The notes beneath the pieces are model-generated. The model made no database searches, was not told the DNA's origin, and was given only the letters and a program-made list of their open reading frames with translations. Both the position numbers and the translations under genes were made by a program. A stretch of DNA of 64,000 nucleotides from Paguma larvata (Eukaryota > Chordata > Mammalia > Carnivora > Viverridae): assembly GCA_030068075.1 (NCBI GenBank), contig CM057825.1, forward strand, positions 124,717,239 through 124,781,238, written 5' to 3'. Below are positions 28,035-41,499 of the stretch, piece after piece (the first letter of the stretch is position 1; each line of letters starts with the position of its first letter).

Positions 28035-28500
28035 TTCTTTTTAAAATATGATTTACTATCACGTTACTAACATACAGTGTATACAGTGTGCTCTTGGCTT
28101 AGGGAGTAGATTCCCGTGATTCATCGCTTACATCCAACACCCAGCGCTCGTCCCAGTAAGTGCCCTCCTCAGGGGCCACCACCCATTTTCCCTCCACTAG
28201 GGCCCCCGCATCAACCCTCGGTTTGTTCTCTGTATTTAAGAGTCTCTTATGGTTTGCCTCCCTCTCTGTTTGAAACTATTTTTCCCCTTCCCTTCTCCCA
28301 TGGTCGTCTGTTAAGTTTCTCACATTCCACATATGAGTGAAAACATATATCTTTCTCTGACTGATTTCACTTAGCATGATACCCTCCAGCTGCATCCATG
28401 TTGTTGCAAATGTAAGATTTCATTGTTTCTCATGTTCTAATACATGTTTCTCATTGCCAAGTAGTATTCCCTTGTATATGTAACCTACGTCATCTTTATG
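28035..28500 (-). mobile_element. L1 3' UTR fragment (carnivore L1)
   Basis: The fragment is antisense to the 3' end of the L1 at 57262-59178: it shares the complement of 'gtgggagagggggtgatggg', the A-rich AAAAC stretch and the end 'ccatgttgttgcaaatg' region. The tail lies at about 28035. It runs 5'-truncated towards 28500. Confidence 0.75.
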
Positions 28501-30349
28501 TTGCTGACTTAATTCTGCTGAAACACGCTCTCCATCTACGTGGTGGTGCAGCTCTACCAGTAGCCAGCTGAGTGACTTTGGAAAGTGATGACCTTGAGTC
28601 TTAGTTCCCCTTGTGGTAACATGACAAAGCTGGGCTAGGTCTGGATTTTAAAATTCAATGCTTACACGGGTCAGACTGATAATGGAAGCATCTAAGGCAG
28701 GCTGAGTAAGACAACACGGTAGGTGGAGTCAGCAAAGTAGACTCCAGGAATCTGGTTAACCAGAAAGCATTTCTGGAAAAGCACTCAAATTCATTAAATA
28801 AAAAAAAAGAAGGTTCTCTGACTAAATAAAACATATCACCAGCCTGAACCCAGCTCACGGGCCATGAGTCATAACCACCATGGGTCAGGTAATTGTAAGG
28901 TACTTCCCAGCCGTGACATTCTCTAAGTCACTGTTATATCCAGGAAGAGGGTGTGTGGCAGACATTCCAGACAGATACATGGGATTCCAGAGAAGACCAA
29001 TTTTCTGCAGACACACAGAGGACACAAGCCAACCAGAAGACCCAGGTATCCAGAGACCCTGGTCTTGTTCTTTCCCTAATACATGTTTCCAAGGGCAAAA
29101 TCCACGCTGTTAGCAGAGCCATGTTCTCTCTGGGAGTGACTTGTTGAAGGTTTTTCAGTATACTTACCGTATCGCTCCAATGACACAAAACTCAGTTCTA
29201 ACTGGTCCATTAAAAGAAGCTCCTGAGTTTAGGAAAATAAAATCTTACCTCAGCTCTGATGCTAATTAGATAATAATGTTAAATCGGAGACACTTAACCA
29301 TGATTAATTCCATCAGAACTTAGGTGGTAGCCAAGACTAACCCACCCGGAGAGGGAGAGATACAAAATCAAGTGGTTGAGGACATGCAAAAGTTTTCTTT
29401 CCACAGCCCAGCCTTTTCATTTTGTGTTCCATTATGTGGGAGAAGAGCATTGTCTTGCAATTTTAATGTGATGTCCCAGACCATAATATCCAAATACAAT
29501 ATTTATGCAGTAATCTCCAAAATGAAATATTCATGGGGCGGGAGATTGGTTGCTATATTTACTTGCATTTGAAAACTGATAAGCTGCAAATGCATGCTTT
29601 GGTTAATTATGAGTAAATAGAGACAAACAATCCCCCCAGGTCTCAGTTCCTGGGTTAAGAGGGGGGTCTGGACTGGGATAACGTGGCAGAGGCCCAGAGT
29701 CTGGGTATGTAGCAGGGGAAAGGAGTCAGCTGCTTGCGCAGGGATCTGCATTCTGTTTTCTGCCCTATGTGTTTGCCATCACTTAAAAAAGGGAATGGCT
29801 GGAAATCGAGGTGAGGAGGCAAAGACCGGGGTGTGCCTTTTCCTACATGCTGGCTCAGCAGTCGGGGTGATTCTCTGACCTGAGGGGTGGAGAGCAGATT
29901 TGTTTAAGCACGGGCCCCTGACACACAGAGGGTGACCAGTGACACCCTCCTCTCTTTAGTTCCATTTCCAGATGACTGGGTTAGGTGAGGGCGACCAAGT
30001 CAACAGGTGGAATTACGGAACAGACAAAAAGGATCTGGTACCACTGCTGACTCTGTCTTTGCAGATGGCGAGATATGGAGTTGGCGTGACTCTCTGGAAT
30101 GCGTGAGTTCCGTGACACCTGTGCTGCCGCCCTCCTGAATCAGCTATGAAAGTCTGCAGATGAGGTTTACAAAGGTCCCTGCAAAGTACTCAGTGAGCAC
30201 TGTTCGTTCCAGCAATGCACCGACCCAGTCACTACGCAGCGAGCCACTCTTACAGAGAGACCACACCCTCCCACAATCTCCCATCTGTAACCACCAGTTC
30301 ATGCTTTATTTTTCTCCACAGCATTGAAAACTGTGTACTAGCATATACA

Positions 30350-30520
30350 GGGTATTTATTCAGCTTACTCTCTCCTTCTTAGATGTAAGCCCCAAGAGGG
30401 CAGAGATTTTTTTTGCCTGTTTTTGTTCACAGCTGTATCCTTAGGGCCTAGACTAGTACCTAGCATACAGTTGGTGCTCAATAAGTATTTACTGAGCCAA
30501 TGAAAAAAGGCAAGAGTAAC
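30350..30520 (-). repeat. L2 remnant
   Basis: 'gtaagccccaagagggcagagatt' and 'cagttggtgctcaataagtattt' are the diagnostic antisense L2 end. Confidence 0.6.
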
Positions 30521-31604
30521 GGCCATGCAACTGTTCAATAAGGAAGTAGGAGCCCTTAACCAAGAATCTGATTCTTCTAACATACATCCGAGAGACAAAG
30601 GAGCTCAATCACAGGAACTGCATTTGGTTACCCAAAGTCACCCACCTAACGGTTCTGGACTCAAATCCAGGTCTGGATGAATCCATGCAAGCTCTTAACT
30701 GCTCTGCCATTCTTCATCTGTCCTGATTTGCCAGCGTCCTTGTGAAAGGATCCAAAGGGAGGATCTGAGAATTTCTACTACCTCAAAAAGACACTGTGCT
30801 GAAATAAGAAAACTGAGAGAAAAGGGCTCACTGTTGGTTTTGGAAGAGGCTTTCTGCCAGACCTCACTACGAATTCTATCTTTAGAAGAGACTACCTGAG
30901 GGCAAACAGGGAATCAATTTCATTTGGTTTTACCTCCTAGGCTTTCAGGGATGGGTGGTTTGCCTTCCAGAGACTTTCTCTACTGGCACAATATGGAACA
31001 AAGTCCAAACTAAATATGATTCTACTGACATGTCACAGTTCTACTCAGCTGAGGATCAAAGGAAATTGGATGGAAGGGGACACGGGTCCTGATTCGCAAC
31101 CGTGTGTGAAGAGGTCAGTTAAGAGACCTTCTGTAGCCTTCGAAAATGATCTCAGAAAAGGCAGACAATGGAGAAGTCTCTCAATTCAGTTAATTCCCTG
31201 GCTACAATCTCGGCATATTCATTGAGTGTGGAGTTATTCCAGAACTGTCTCGTCCTATAATGAGTTCAAAAAGGAAGAACTCTGCTCCTCAGATTTCAAA
31301 ACGTGTTTGAGTGAGAAGGAATCTTAGCAATCGGCTAATATAATTAATTCTATAGATTGGGGGAAAAAACCCAACACACTGAGAGGATGTCTGATTCAAA
31401 GTCACCCAAAATCACGTAGTCTAGGAAAAAATCTCCCCTTCTTCTCTTTTTCTGTCCAGTGATCTGTCACTGAATCCAGATACCTCCTGTAGCATAAGTA
31501 CGACCTAAGCATTTTAGTTGAAAAATAAAGTCATGAAACAAAGCATGAAAACCCACATTGTATGAAATCAGCCAGCCACGTGAACGTGCAGACACATGAC
31601 AGCC

Positions 31605-31820
31605 ACATAGTGCAGGGGTCAAGCTTTGGACTACATGATTCAAGGGCTGGGTAGGCCACCAGCCTTGGACGACCGGAACTTGTGACTTCACATGAAAAAT
31701 AGTGAGGATAATAACACTTATTTCAGAGGGTTGGTGCAAAACTGTAAATGAGGTTATATATAGAAAGGGCTTAGCGTAGTGCTCGACACACGTAAGCGCT
31801 CCGTACATGTTCACCAAGAT
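31605..31820 (+). repeat. MIR SINE
   Basis: Diverged MIR, best seen in 'gtgaggataataacacttatttcagagg' and 'gcttagcgtagtgctcgacacacg'. Confidence 0.55.
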
Positions 31821-32434
31821 GCTCAATATTTTTCCTTCATCGAAGTACAGATTTAAAATCTCTACCTCTCCTCTTCTCTCTCCTGTCATCTGGTAGACAG
31901 GAATGGGTAGGGCGCCTCCAGAGCTAAGAAGACACTTCTATGTCCAGAAAAGCAATGATATTTCAGCACCAAGGACAGAAGCCCAAAGTCCCACAACAGT
32001 GAACTTGATCTCCTGTGATTATTTTAGTAGGGAATGCCCATGGTTGTGGGGGAGTCGGGGGGGTGGTGTGGGTGACAGGGTCATGGGAATCTTTCTAATT
32101 CTGTCCGAGCGGCACGAATACATCATCTTTCCATGCTACCAGTCAGCAAGGACTCAGCTCACTGGGACCTAGTCTGGCAGCTCCACAGGGGCCCTGCTGG
32201 CCACTCCTTTCAGGCCCAGGCTAGGTTGTCCCCTCTCCTGACCTGGGCTGGGGTCAACCCTCATGCCCCTACTCGGCAGGATCTGGAAGAACAAGCGGGC
32301 TTGGAGCATTCACTGATTCAGCAGCTCTAGACAGCATCTTCACTAGCAGGTCTGCGTGCTGAGAATACGGTTGTGAACAAGATGGACGTCATCCCTGGCC
32401 TTCTCCATCGTCCAGGGAGAGAGATAAAACACAC

Positions 32435-32695
32435 AAGTAATAACACCTACCATTTATTGAGCACCTGCTACTTTCCAGATCCCGTTCCTCACACTAAGTA
32501 CACATTCTCTCATTTAGTCTTTACCACAACCCTACAAAGGTTCATTTTACAAATGAAGGAACAGAGACACAGAGAGGCTAAGTAATTTCCCCAAGGCCAT
32601 ACAGCTGGTTAGTGGCAAGGGTGTGATTCTAACCTTAGCCACCAGGCTCTGGATCCCACACTTTTAGCCACTGAGCTATAATCCTGCTCTTAATG
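32435..32695 (-). repeat. MIR SINE, nearly full length
   Basis: Antisense MIR with 'taccatttattgagcacctgctac', 'catttagtctttaccacaac', 'aatgaaggaacagagacacagagagg' and 'gccatacagctggttagtggc' in order. Confidence 0.75.
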
Positions 32696-33119
32696 ACTAA
32701 GTAAGGAGACACAAAGAGGCACAAAACACATTGTTATATAATTAGATGTTTGTGATAAATGCTAGATAGAAAAACTCAGGGGCGCGGCAACAGAAAATAA
32801 AGAGACAGGGACATCATTAGTGAAGATTGTTGGGGAAGGGCTTCACTGATGAGGTGGTATTGAAGCTTCATTCACATTAAGAATGAGAAGGAACTGGCCG
32901 TCTGAAGAGTTGGGGGGAAGAGCTTTACTGGGGACCACAACAGCATGTTCAAGAGCCCAAATGAATGGAAACAAGTCAAGGTGGCTGAAGTGGGAGCCAC
33001 AGGTTTGCCGACACACTTGACTAAGCCAAGTGCGAGAGAGGCAGACCCTACCTGACTGGAGGGGGTAATGTATCATCTACCTGCAGGTGGTGGGAAGCCC
33101 CACAGTGAACATACTATGG

Positions 33120-33350
33120 GAATCAGTGTGACACGGAGACTAGGAGTGCAGACCCTGGGGCCAGATTTCCTGGGTTCCAGTCGGCCTCCTCACTTACAAT
33201 CTGTATGTTTAACCTAGCTAGCCTCTGTGCTCCCATCTGAATACTGGGCCTGATAGGATTGCATTTCCATCACAGGGTGGTTTTGAAACCTGAAAGAAGT
33301 AACCCCAGTAAGGCATTTAGGACGGTCCCCGGCACACAGGAAACCCTTCA
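33120..33350 (+). repeat. MIR SINE
   Basis: Sense MIR with 'ttcctgggttccagtcggcctcc', 'ctagcctctgtgctcccatctg' and 'acggtccccggcacacagg'. Confidence 0.65.
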
Positions 33351-34924
33351 CATGTGACTATTGCTACCGCCTTGTGTGAAGAAAGTGGACTTGTGTTTGA
33401 TATCCAAGGGTGGGGGGAAAAAAAGACTGAGAAAAGATGCCGAGTCAGCGGCCCAAATCCTGGGACCCAGAATCCCGTGACTCGGTGGCCACGTGGTCTT
33501 CATGATGCTCAGGGCACCCAATCAGCTTCTGCTTCCAAGAGTCTCCAAGTCCACTGAGGGCTAACTGGCTTTCCACAATTTTTCACACATTTTAAAAAAC
33601 AATGTTTACTGCCTTTTGTTCTGTTTATAAACATAATGCATGCCCTTCTTGGAAAACTTGGAACAGAAAGAGAAAGCGAAGAAAAAAAAAATAAAACTCA
33701 AACTCCGCCTCTCAGCGATGACACTGTGAACATACTTTTCTCCTAGTCTTTTGTCTAACTTCGATGTGTATGTTTTGGAAAAAGAAAAGTTCCCAAGTTG
33801 ACCTCAAAACGCATGTGGGGGCCAAGAAAGGAGACGCGTACACAGCTTTGTGTGGGTGCTGGTGCGATGCTAAGCTTTATTTTGACACGGCAGCTATAAT
33901 TGGATGAAATAAAGTGAACGTGCAAACAGTGACAAATGAACTGGCTGGGTTTAAGAAAAGCAAAGGGGAAATGTAATCTGCTTTCCCCCATGGAAATGAG
34001 GTATTAATGATCTCCTCACATCAATCATGGTGCTCTAAGACAGCTGCGGAGAGAGCCCATCTCTTGATAAGCAAGTTGGCACCAAACGGCCTCCTGAGTG
34101 CAGAGTTGCTTGGAGGAGGCTCCTGGCCAGGCTCTCAATGCATTTGCCAACTATTGGCTAAACAGTTGCCTGTTTATACACCAAGGGAGGTTTGGGTCTG
34201 AAGACGAGTTCAATGTCAGAGAGAAAGGGCTGCTGAAGCTGCCTGGCTGTCATTCTGATGCCCAGTGGGGGGAGTCCTGTTTAGAGCAGGTGGGGTCCAG
34301 ACCTGACAGCTAGAGGAGACCTGCTGATGGCACTTCTGACCTCAGGGCTGGGACCCCTCCCGGTTTCCTACTGGTCTAGCCTTCTTATGTTCCGAATGCT
34401 CGTTGTTTCCATAAGAATTGGAGGAGGGCTTGCGAAATGTTCATCATATGTACGCCATTTTCAAGATTCGTCCCCATCATCATCGTCGCTAAGTTAACAT
34501 GCCCAACTAATTGTTCCAAGAGTTTATCCCTAGATTCACCCACTGAATGCTCGCAACAACTCTGACACGCAGGTGGCTTGATGTCTGTCACTCAGCCAAG
34601 GTCACACACCTGGAGAATCCAGAGCTCGATTCCTACCTGCTGTGCCATGTGCTCTATGTATAGCACTTATAGGAAAGCTCCCTTAATTTTCTCTAAATCA
34701 ACTTTAAGTAGCTTCAACAGTTAAAAAAAAAAAATCTAAGTCTTATTCTAAGCATCATTGCTATGAAATCATGGGTTAGATGGCTAATTGTATCAATTGT
34801 GGTTGATGCACCCGTGATCGGCACCTAGCTTTCCCAGCACACCTGCCTGTGAACTACCTGAATCCATCTCGCACACCACTGCTGGATGGTGAACACACTT
34901 TGGGATATGCTGACTCTAGAAAGC

Positions 34925-34945
34925 GGGGGGGGGGGGGGGGGGGGG
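34925..34945. repeat. G21 homopolymer
   Basis: Twenty-one uninterrupted G on the + strand. As intron RNA of XYLT1 (minus strand) this is a C21 tract. Confidence 0.9.
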
Positions 34946-36499
34946 ACACCTGATCTCCCCTCCCTTAATCATTTCAACAATACTTCTGCTTAACGTTAGC
35001 AGGATTTTGCTCTGTCATCTGTACACTCCAAGAACATAAAACTGCAGGTCCTCTCAAATGTGGTCATTAATCATGGCATGATAAAATCAGGTCTTAAAAG
35101 TCAGACCCAACCAGGTTCCAATCCTGGCTCTGCTGTCCACTAGCTGTGGAACCCCTTAAGCAAGTGAAAGCAACTCTCCAAGCCTCAGGTGTACTCATCT
35201 CGAGGATGGGTCGCACCTGCCGAGTGCGGTGGGCCTGAGACAACACAAGGGAAAGTGCCTGGTTCAGGGCCTTCCCGGGGTCAGCTAGGACACTGCGTCC
35301 TCCCCAATCCCCGTCTCCCTGTTCACATTTCACAAGGATGAGGAAACAGAGGCTGGGAGAGTCCAAGCCATTTGTTGAAGTCCTACGGCCATCACACGGG
35401 GGAGGCGGCATTTCAACACAGGTGCGGGCCCTTGCACCACACTGCGTCCCTGGGCTCAGCATTGGGGCCTGGGGACCTTGAATCGGCAAGAGAGCTCAGA
35501 GGGACTGAGGCAGAGAAAGTGCCAGAGGAAACCCTACTGTGGCCCCTGTCAGGGCCCCCCCAACACTCAGGCTACAGACATCTGGGAAACTTCTCCGACG
35601 CCCCCTGAACAGAAGCCAGGAGTTTCAGGGCACATCTGCACAGACCTGCCTGTTGAGGCTCACCGTGGGCTCCAGGGCCCCTGCTTCCACTCGCCCTACA
35701 GAGGCTACCCGGGAAAACGTAACTGTGCTGCGTGCCTTTCCCTGCATCTGCTTTAGTTTTGGAGGAAAGCAAGGAGAAATGGTGCACACGACACTCCCCT
35801 TCACTTAATTACAGGAACAGTCAGGACCAACTTGGCAGCTATTAAAATATTAGTTTGTGTTTATGCCGTCCCTTCGCGGCAGGAGCTGGGAACCCGAATT
35901 GGCTGCCAAGGGCTGGAGATGGGGACAGAAGGTCAACGCTGCTATTAGGAACCACGTGGAATGAAAACCCGAGGCGCCCTGGGGCCTGTTTGTATCTCAC
36001 TGCTTGTTTTTGGTCCCTCCACATCGTTCGATCTTTTAAACTCGGTGCCTTTGTCACAATGTCTTTTACGAGGGCTGGTCCAGGAGCAGAGAGCATCAGA
36101 ATGAGAAGGGGCCTTGAGGACCGTCTTGTTTATCCGCTTTCTTTTTTCGAAAGGATAAAGGCAGCCCAGAGGAGCAGACTCGCTGCCTCAAAGCCACCCA
36201 GCACGCTGGAGGCGACAGGCCCAGAGCACAGACGGGCTGCACCACACAGGGGTTATGAGTGCGGGCTCTGGGGACGCACGTGCCTGGGCCCGAGTCCTAG
36301 CCCTGCCATAAACGCGTGGGTTTCAGCCCGCTACCTCTCCTGAGCCTCAGTTTCCCCATCTCGAAAATGAAGCTACTACATTGTGAAGGGTCACCACCTG
36401 GAGCCAGAAAAATCAAGCCAACACAAAGGAAAACAGAAGTGAAAAAGGCAGTCAGAAAGTACACATTTCCAGCTGTCACATAAATACACGCTGGGGGAA

Positions 36500-36960
36500 G
36501 TGATGTATAGTCGGTGACATGGTACCGTGCATTCGCAAGGTGCTCAGAAAGTAGATCTTAGAAGTTCTCATCGACAAGAAAAAAACGTAACTACGTGCAG
36601 TGACAGATGTTAACCAGACTCAACTGTGATCGTTTGCAATATACACAGATATAGAGGGGCGCCTGGGGGGCTCAGTCGGTTAAGCATCCGACTTCGGCTC
36701 AGGTCAGGATCTCACACTTCATGAGTTTGAGCCTCGTGTCGGGCTCTGGGCTGACAGCTCAGGGCCTGGAGCCTGCTTCAGATTCTGTCTCCCTCTCTCT
36801 CTGCCCCTCTCCCACTCCCACTCTGTCCCTGTCTCTCGAAAAATGAATAAGCATTAAAAAAAATCTTTAAAAAAGTATACATATAATGAATCATTAGGTT
36901 ATACACCTGAAACTAACCATGTTATATGTCAATTACATCTCGATTTAAAAAAAGAAAAAG
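36500..36960 (+). mobile_element. L1MA-like 3' UTR, split by a SINE
   Basis: The left part (to 36655) has 'gaaagtagatcttagaagttctc', 'gacagatgttaaccagac' and 'caatatacacagatata'. The right part (from 36875) has 'taatgaatcattaggttatac', 'acctgaaactaacc' and 'tatgtcaattacatctc'. These are consecutive blocks of one L1 3' UTR, interrupted by the SINE at 36656-36874. Confidence 0.75.
36656..36874 (+). mobile_element. CAN SINE inserted in an L1
   Basis: Full-length CAN SINE (ggggcgcctggggggctcag ... cagggcctggagcctgcttc ... A-rich tail) that landed inside an older L1 3' UTR. Confidence 0.95.
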
Positions 36961-37629
36961 ATTCCCCTCAGTGAACTACCTGGCTATTTGATGTGTTTAT
37001 TTTACTTTTACCCTCTCCAAGAATAATAAATAATTAAATGCCCCCCCCCCCCAAAGAAAAAGGAAAAAAAAGAACTAACAAGTCTGGGTGAGATGATGGC
37101 GTTTGAACTGCTCGATTTGGCCGTATCTGAAGTCAGAGATCACTGTTTTTCCTCCACTAACTTCCTTTACCCACTTAGTCGAGTTAAGCTGGGTTTCTGT
37201 CATTGCCGCCAAGGGTCCTTCGTAACGCACTGGGGAGGGGACCACAGAAGATGCACAGGGGCTAGGGTCACTCAGGCAGCAGGTGGGGCGCCAGCTGACA
37301 GAGAGGAGAGGGTGGCTCATCTTCCTCTGAAATTAATACCGAATCGCTGCCCTTCCTTCATCCCCATGACAGAAAACCAGCTGAGGGCGCATCACGGGCA
37401 GCGGAACTCAGGAGCTTTTCTGTTCACAGATCCTTGGGTTTCAGTTTTAGCAGGAAGTGGGATCCACATACAAGCCTGAAACTTTGCGTTGTCCTGGGCC
37501 GTCTGGGTACTGCCTGTCAGCCAGCGGCCTCATCCAGCGGCCTCGCTGGCCCAAACACCCCGTTTATTTCTTCTTCCACAACATTTTTGTCCCGTGCTTA
37601 TCGCGGCCATGACATCACCGTCATCATCA

Positions 37630-37870
37630 CCACCATCGCACGGGGCATTCGCTATATGCCGTACGCTTTATATGCAGCATCTCATTTAATCCTCTCGACT
37701 CCAGGAGGGTAGGTCTATTGATATTTCCACCATATAGATAAGGGAACAGGCTCAGAGAGGTTAAGACACCTGTCCAATGCAACACCGCTAGGACTTGGCA
37801 GAGCAGGACTCTGATCCAAGAGGTACAACCTCAAAGCCCATGCTTTTAACCTCTGTGCTACACCCAGTCC
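37630..37870 (-). repeat. MIR SINE
   Basis: Antisense MIR with 'ctttatatgcagcatctcatttaatcctc', 'gggaacaggctcagagaggtt' and 'gcttttaacctctgtgctac'. Confidence 0.7.
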
Positions 37871-39855
37871 CAAGCACTGGGCCTAGAAATAGTGAACAGA
37901 GACTAAGTACTGAGTAGGCTGGCATAATAATACCAGGATGGATAAGCATTCAGACACAACTCTGTCAAGTTACAATGGGCTCCTTTCTCACGAGACAACT
38001 TTGCGCAAACACATATTACAAGGCTACCTGGCGCTAACCTGAGGGCCTGGACACTAATATCTGGGCCAGTTTTGATAACTAACTAACACCTGCGTGGAAT
38101 CTTGTTCGGCTCCCCTCGCTCCCACAGGCTGTGGGGCAGAGAACTGGGTTCAAATTCTAGCAAGGTTACACTAACCCGTTGTGTAACCTTGGGAAAATCA
38201 TCTAGACTCCCAAAGACCCCTTTCTTGTCCTGACGAATGGGGATAATGATTCTTATTTTGCACTGAGGGGCCGGGAGAATGAAACTGGATCCCAGAGGGA
38301 AGAGGCCAGGGGAGTGAGGGCACTTACTAGGAACACGTCACACAGTGGCTGTAATTGCTGACCTACCCAGGCCCCTCTACCTTTAGTGGTGGCAGCACGC
38401 CCACCCTAGTCTGTGCTCATCTACAGAGCATCGTCAAGAGTGGGAGGTTCCTTTTAAATGGAAAAAAAAAAAAAAACGTAGACTGTCAGTAGGATGGGAA
38501 CAAGCTATAAACAGCTGGATGAAATCACAGTTAGAATTCAGGCAATGACACAACGGAGGGTTCTGGGGTTACATCTGGAAAGCGGAGGACATGGAGCTCA
38601 CTGCTCTGCCTTCTAGTCCCTCCCCGGCCGTGGACAGCTCGGTGAACTGAGTTATAGAGCCCGCTGAAGGGCACGACGGTCGACAGTGGCACAGAACATG
38701 TGAAGCAGACCACAGACCGAAATGCCGGGGAGGGGGGGGGACAGGCAGGGAAGGGGGACAGGCGAGGACCACGGTGACCCGGAGAACACGGGCTCTGCCT
38801 GTGACCCAGGTGACAGCCTCCAAGGAGAAGCCTGAGGCCCAGAGTCAGCGGACCTTTGGATCTTTTAAGATGAGCTGAAAACCTGGTTGAGCCTGGGAAA
38901 CATTGCTATTTTTAAATGGGGCTATTCAGTTTCAAATGGAGCACTTGAATGGAAACAAAACAAAACAAAACAAAACAAAACCAACGCAAGGGCCAAACAA
39001 AACACATTAACAAGCTAAAATTATCCCACGTGCTGCCAGGTTATGGTCTGAGTTCAAAGCTAGAAAAAGCCGCCAGCGTGTCAGTGACCTGGGCTGGTCT
39101 GGTTTTCCTTAACGGTGTTTGCCGTCAGGATGGTGAGGCCGATCATGTGATCTCCCCTAACGGGGGCGCTCCAGACTGAACCCTTCTGGCTGATCTCTGG
39201 CCGCAGAGACACTGACTGCTCAGAGCGGGACTGTGGCATGCTGTTTGTGGACCCGGACTGGGCTTCCTGGTGCCGTGAATTCCTGCCAGTGTCCCGGGCA
39301 GCAAGAGTGCGGCCCTGGCGAGGGCAGAGGGTGGGAATCAGGGTATCTGAGCTCAACTCCAGGCTGGCATGAGACTCTTTTTCACCAGGAAGTAAATTTA
39401 AATTCCAGGAGAATGAGGATTTGTCCTGTTCACCTCTAGAAGGGTGCCTGGCACATGCTTGGCACGGGGCAAGTGTTTGTCGAATGGCCGACCCAGTGAG
39501 TGACCTGGGGCCATTGCTTAAACTCAGGGGGCTCAGTCATCCCACCGATAAAGTGGGAATTAACAGTGGCTGCCCTACCTACCTCAAAGGATTGCCATAA
39601 TGAGATAGCTGACTGAGGGAAGTGCTCAGTGTGAGTGTGTGTGTGTGCGTGTGTGTGTGCGTGGCATGTCGGGGGAAGGTGTGAAGGGCTATTACGAGAG
39701 GAGACGCGTTCACTATTATCCCTGTCCTTGGCTGATGGGAGACACCACTACAGACCCTACGGGGAAGGGGCGGAGGCCCACCCGAGCCATGCCTTCCTCC
39801 CGTCCTCTCCTTTCCTCTAGGCTGGCCTCGGAGGAAGCCCCAAAATGATCACTCA

Positions 39856-40137
<282 letters not shown>

Positions 40138-40299
40138 TTAACAAGGCTATTAGTGTGTTTGTATCCTACCTATTCCATAGCCTGTACACTCTTTGAGTGT
40201 AAACATAGTACCTTAGCTGTTCTGGAATCTCCAGTGCTCAGCACTGGGCCTGGCAAACAGTAAGTCATTAGTGTGGAGCTCAAAGCCAGATACATAGCA

Positions 40300-40622
40300 A
40301 CCTCAGGGCCTTTACACCTGCTTGCCTGGGAAATTCTGCTTTGTATCTTTCCAGGTCTGGCTTGCTGTTACTATCCAGGTCTCCTTTCATATGTCACCTC
40401 TTCAGAGAGGCCTTTTCTGGCCACCCAGCCTCATGTGGCATCAGCCCCTTCTACCCTCATTTTCATCACATCCCTCTATTTCCATTACTATCTTACTGCC
40501 ACCTGCAAGCATTAAATTTGCTTACGTTATGATGTAATCTCCATGAGGACAGAACCTGGTGGGACTTGCTTCTCACTAGCACATGGTAGGAGCTACATTA
40601 ATGGCTGCTGGACGAATGAATA
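40300..40622 (-). repeat. L2 remnant
   Basis: 'cctcagggcctttacacctgc', 'tgtcacctcttcagagaggcc', 'tccatgaggacagaacc' and the terminal 'gacgaatgaa' mark an antisense L2 3' end. Confidence 0.75.
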
Positions 40623-41049
40623 CCAAGTCCCTGAAAAACCAGCGGGCTACCAATTGAGAGAGCTTTAAAAAATCTGAAGTGAGATCGAAACAGATGACGT
40701 CGTTCCCAGTACCGTTATCCTAAATTTATCGCCATCAATCTCGGCGCAGCCAGTGTAGTCACAGCTAATCAGCTTGTGCATACAGCTGTGACAGTATTTT
40801 AAAAGGCAGTCACACGGGTCTCCATCTGCCAGAAATGGAGTCGCCTCTTCTGCTGAATAAACCCAAACAGGTAAACAGTGCTGAAGTGACAGCTCCTTTA
40901 TCATCCCCGCTGCTCAGGGATTTTTCCTCGGAAGGAAAGGGTTAACCACTGTTTCAAAGTAGGAGACAGGACAGAGGCGGTGGAGAGGAAGGACCTTCCT
41001 GGGAACAGAATGGAGGCCCTCAGAACTTTGGGGGGCAGGTGGGCGCCTT

Positions 41050-41280
41050 AGAAAGCAATGCCTGGGCTCTAGAAGCAGAAAGGTCTGCAGACAGATCCCA
41101 GCTCCACTCCCGACCCAGCTGTGTGTCCAAGGGTGAGTGATTTAACCTCTGATTTAGCCTCTTCTGAACTCCCCTGACCGCCCAGCAGACAGGAGGCTCT
41201 CAGTGCATTTATAAGGACTGGACAGCTGAGAATATTTACAGGGCATGTAGTGGGTGCACAATAAATGCGAGGTGCTCTGT
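41050..41280 (+). repeat. MIR SINE
   Basis: Sense MIR with 'cagctccactcccgacccagctg', 'gggtgagtgatttaacctctg' and 'gtgggtgcacaataaatgcg'. Confidence 0.65.
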
Positions 41281-41499
41281 TCTTTCCACCTCCCACCCTC
41301 TGGTCTCAGCGGTCCCCACACCTCACCCCGCCTTCATTTCCCTGCAACTCCCCGCAGCCGCACCACTGCAAGCCCCTGTTCTGTGACGGGATGATGACCG
41401 TTGACCAACTCGTAATTCCAGCGGAGGGAGCACAAAGCAGTCAAGGGATGCTGCAGGGAAAGAGCCCTGCCCATGCCCCATCCTACTCCTGAAATAAAC

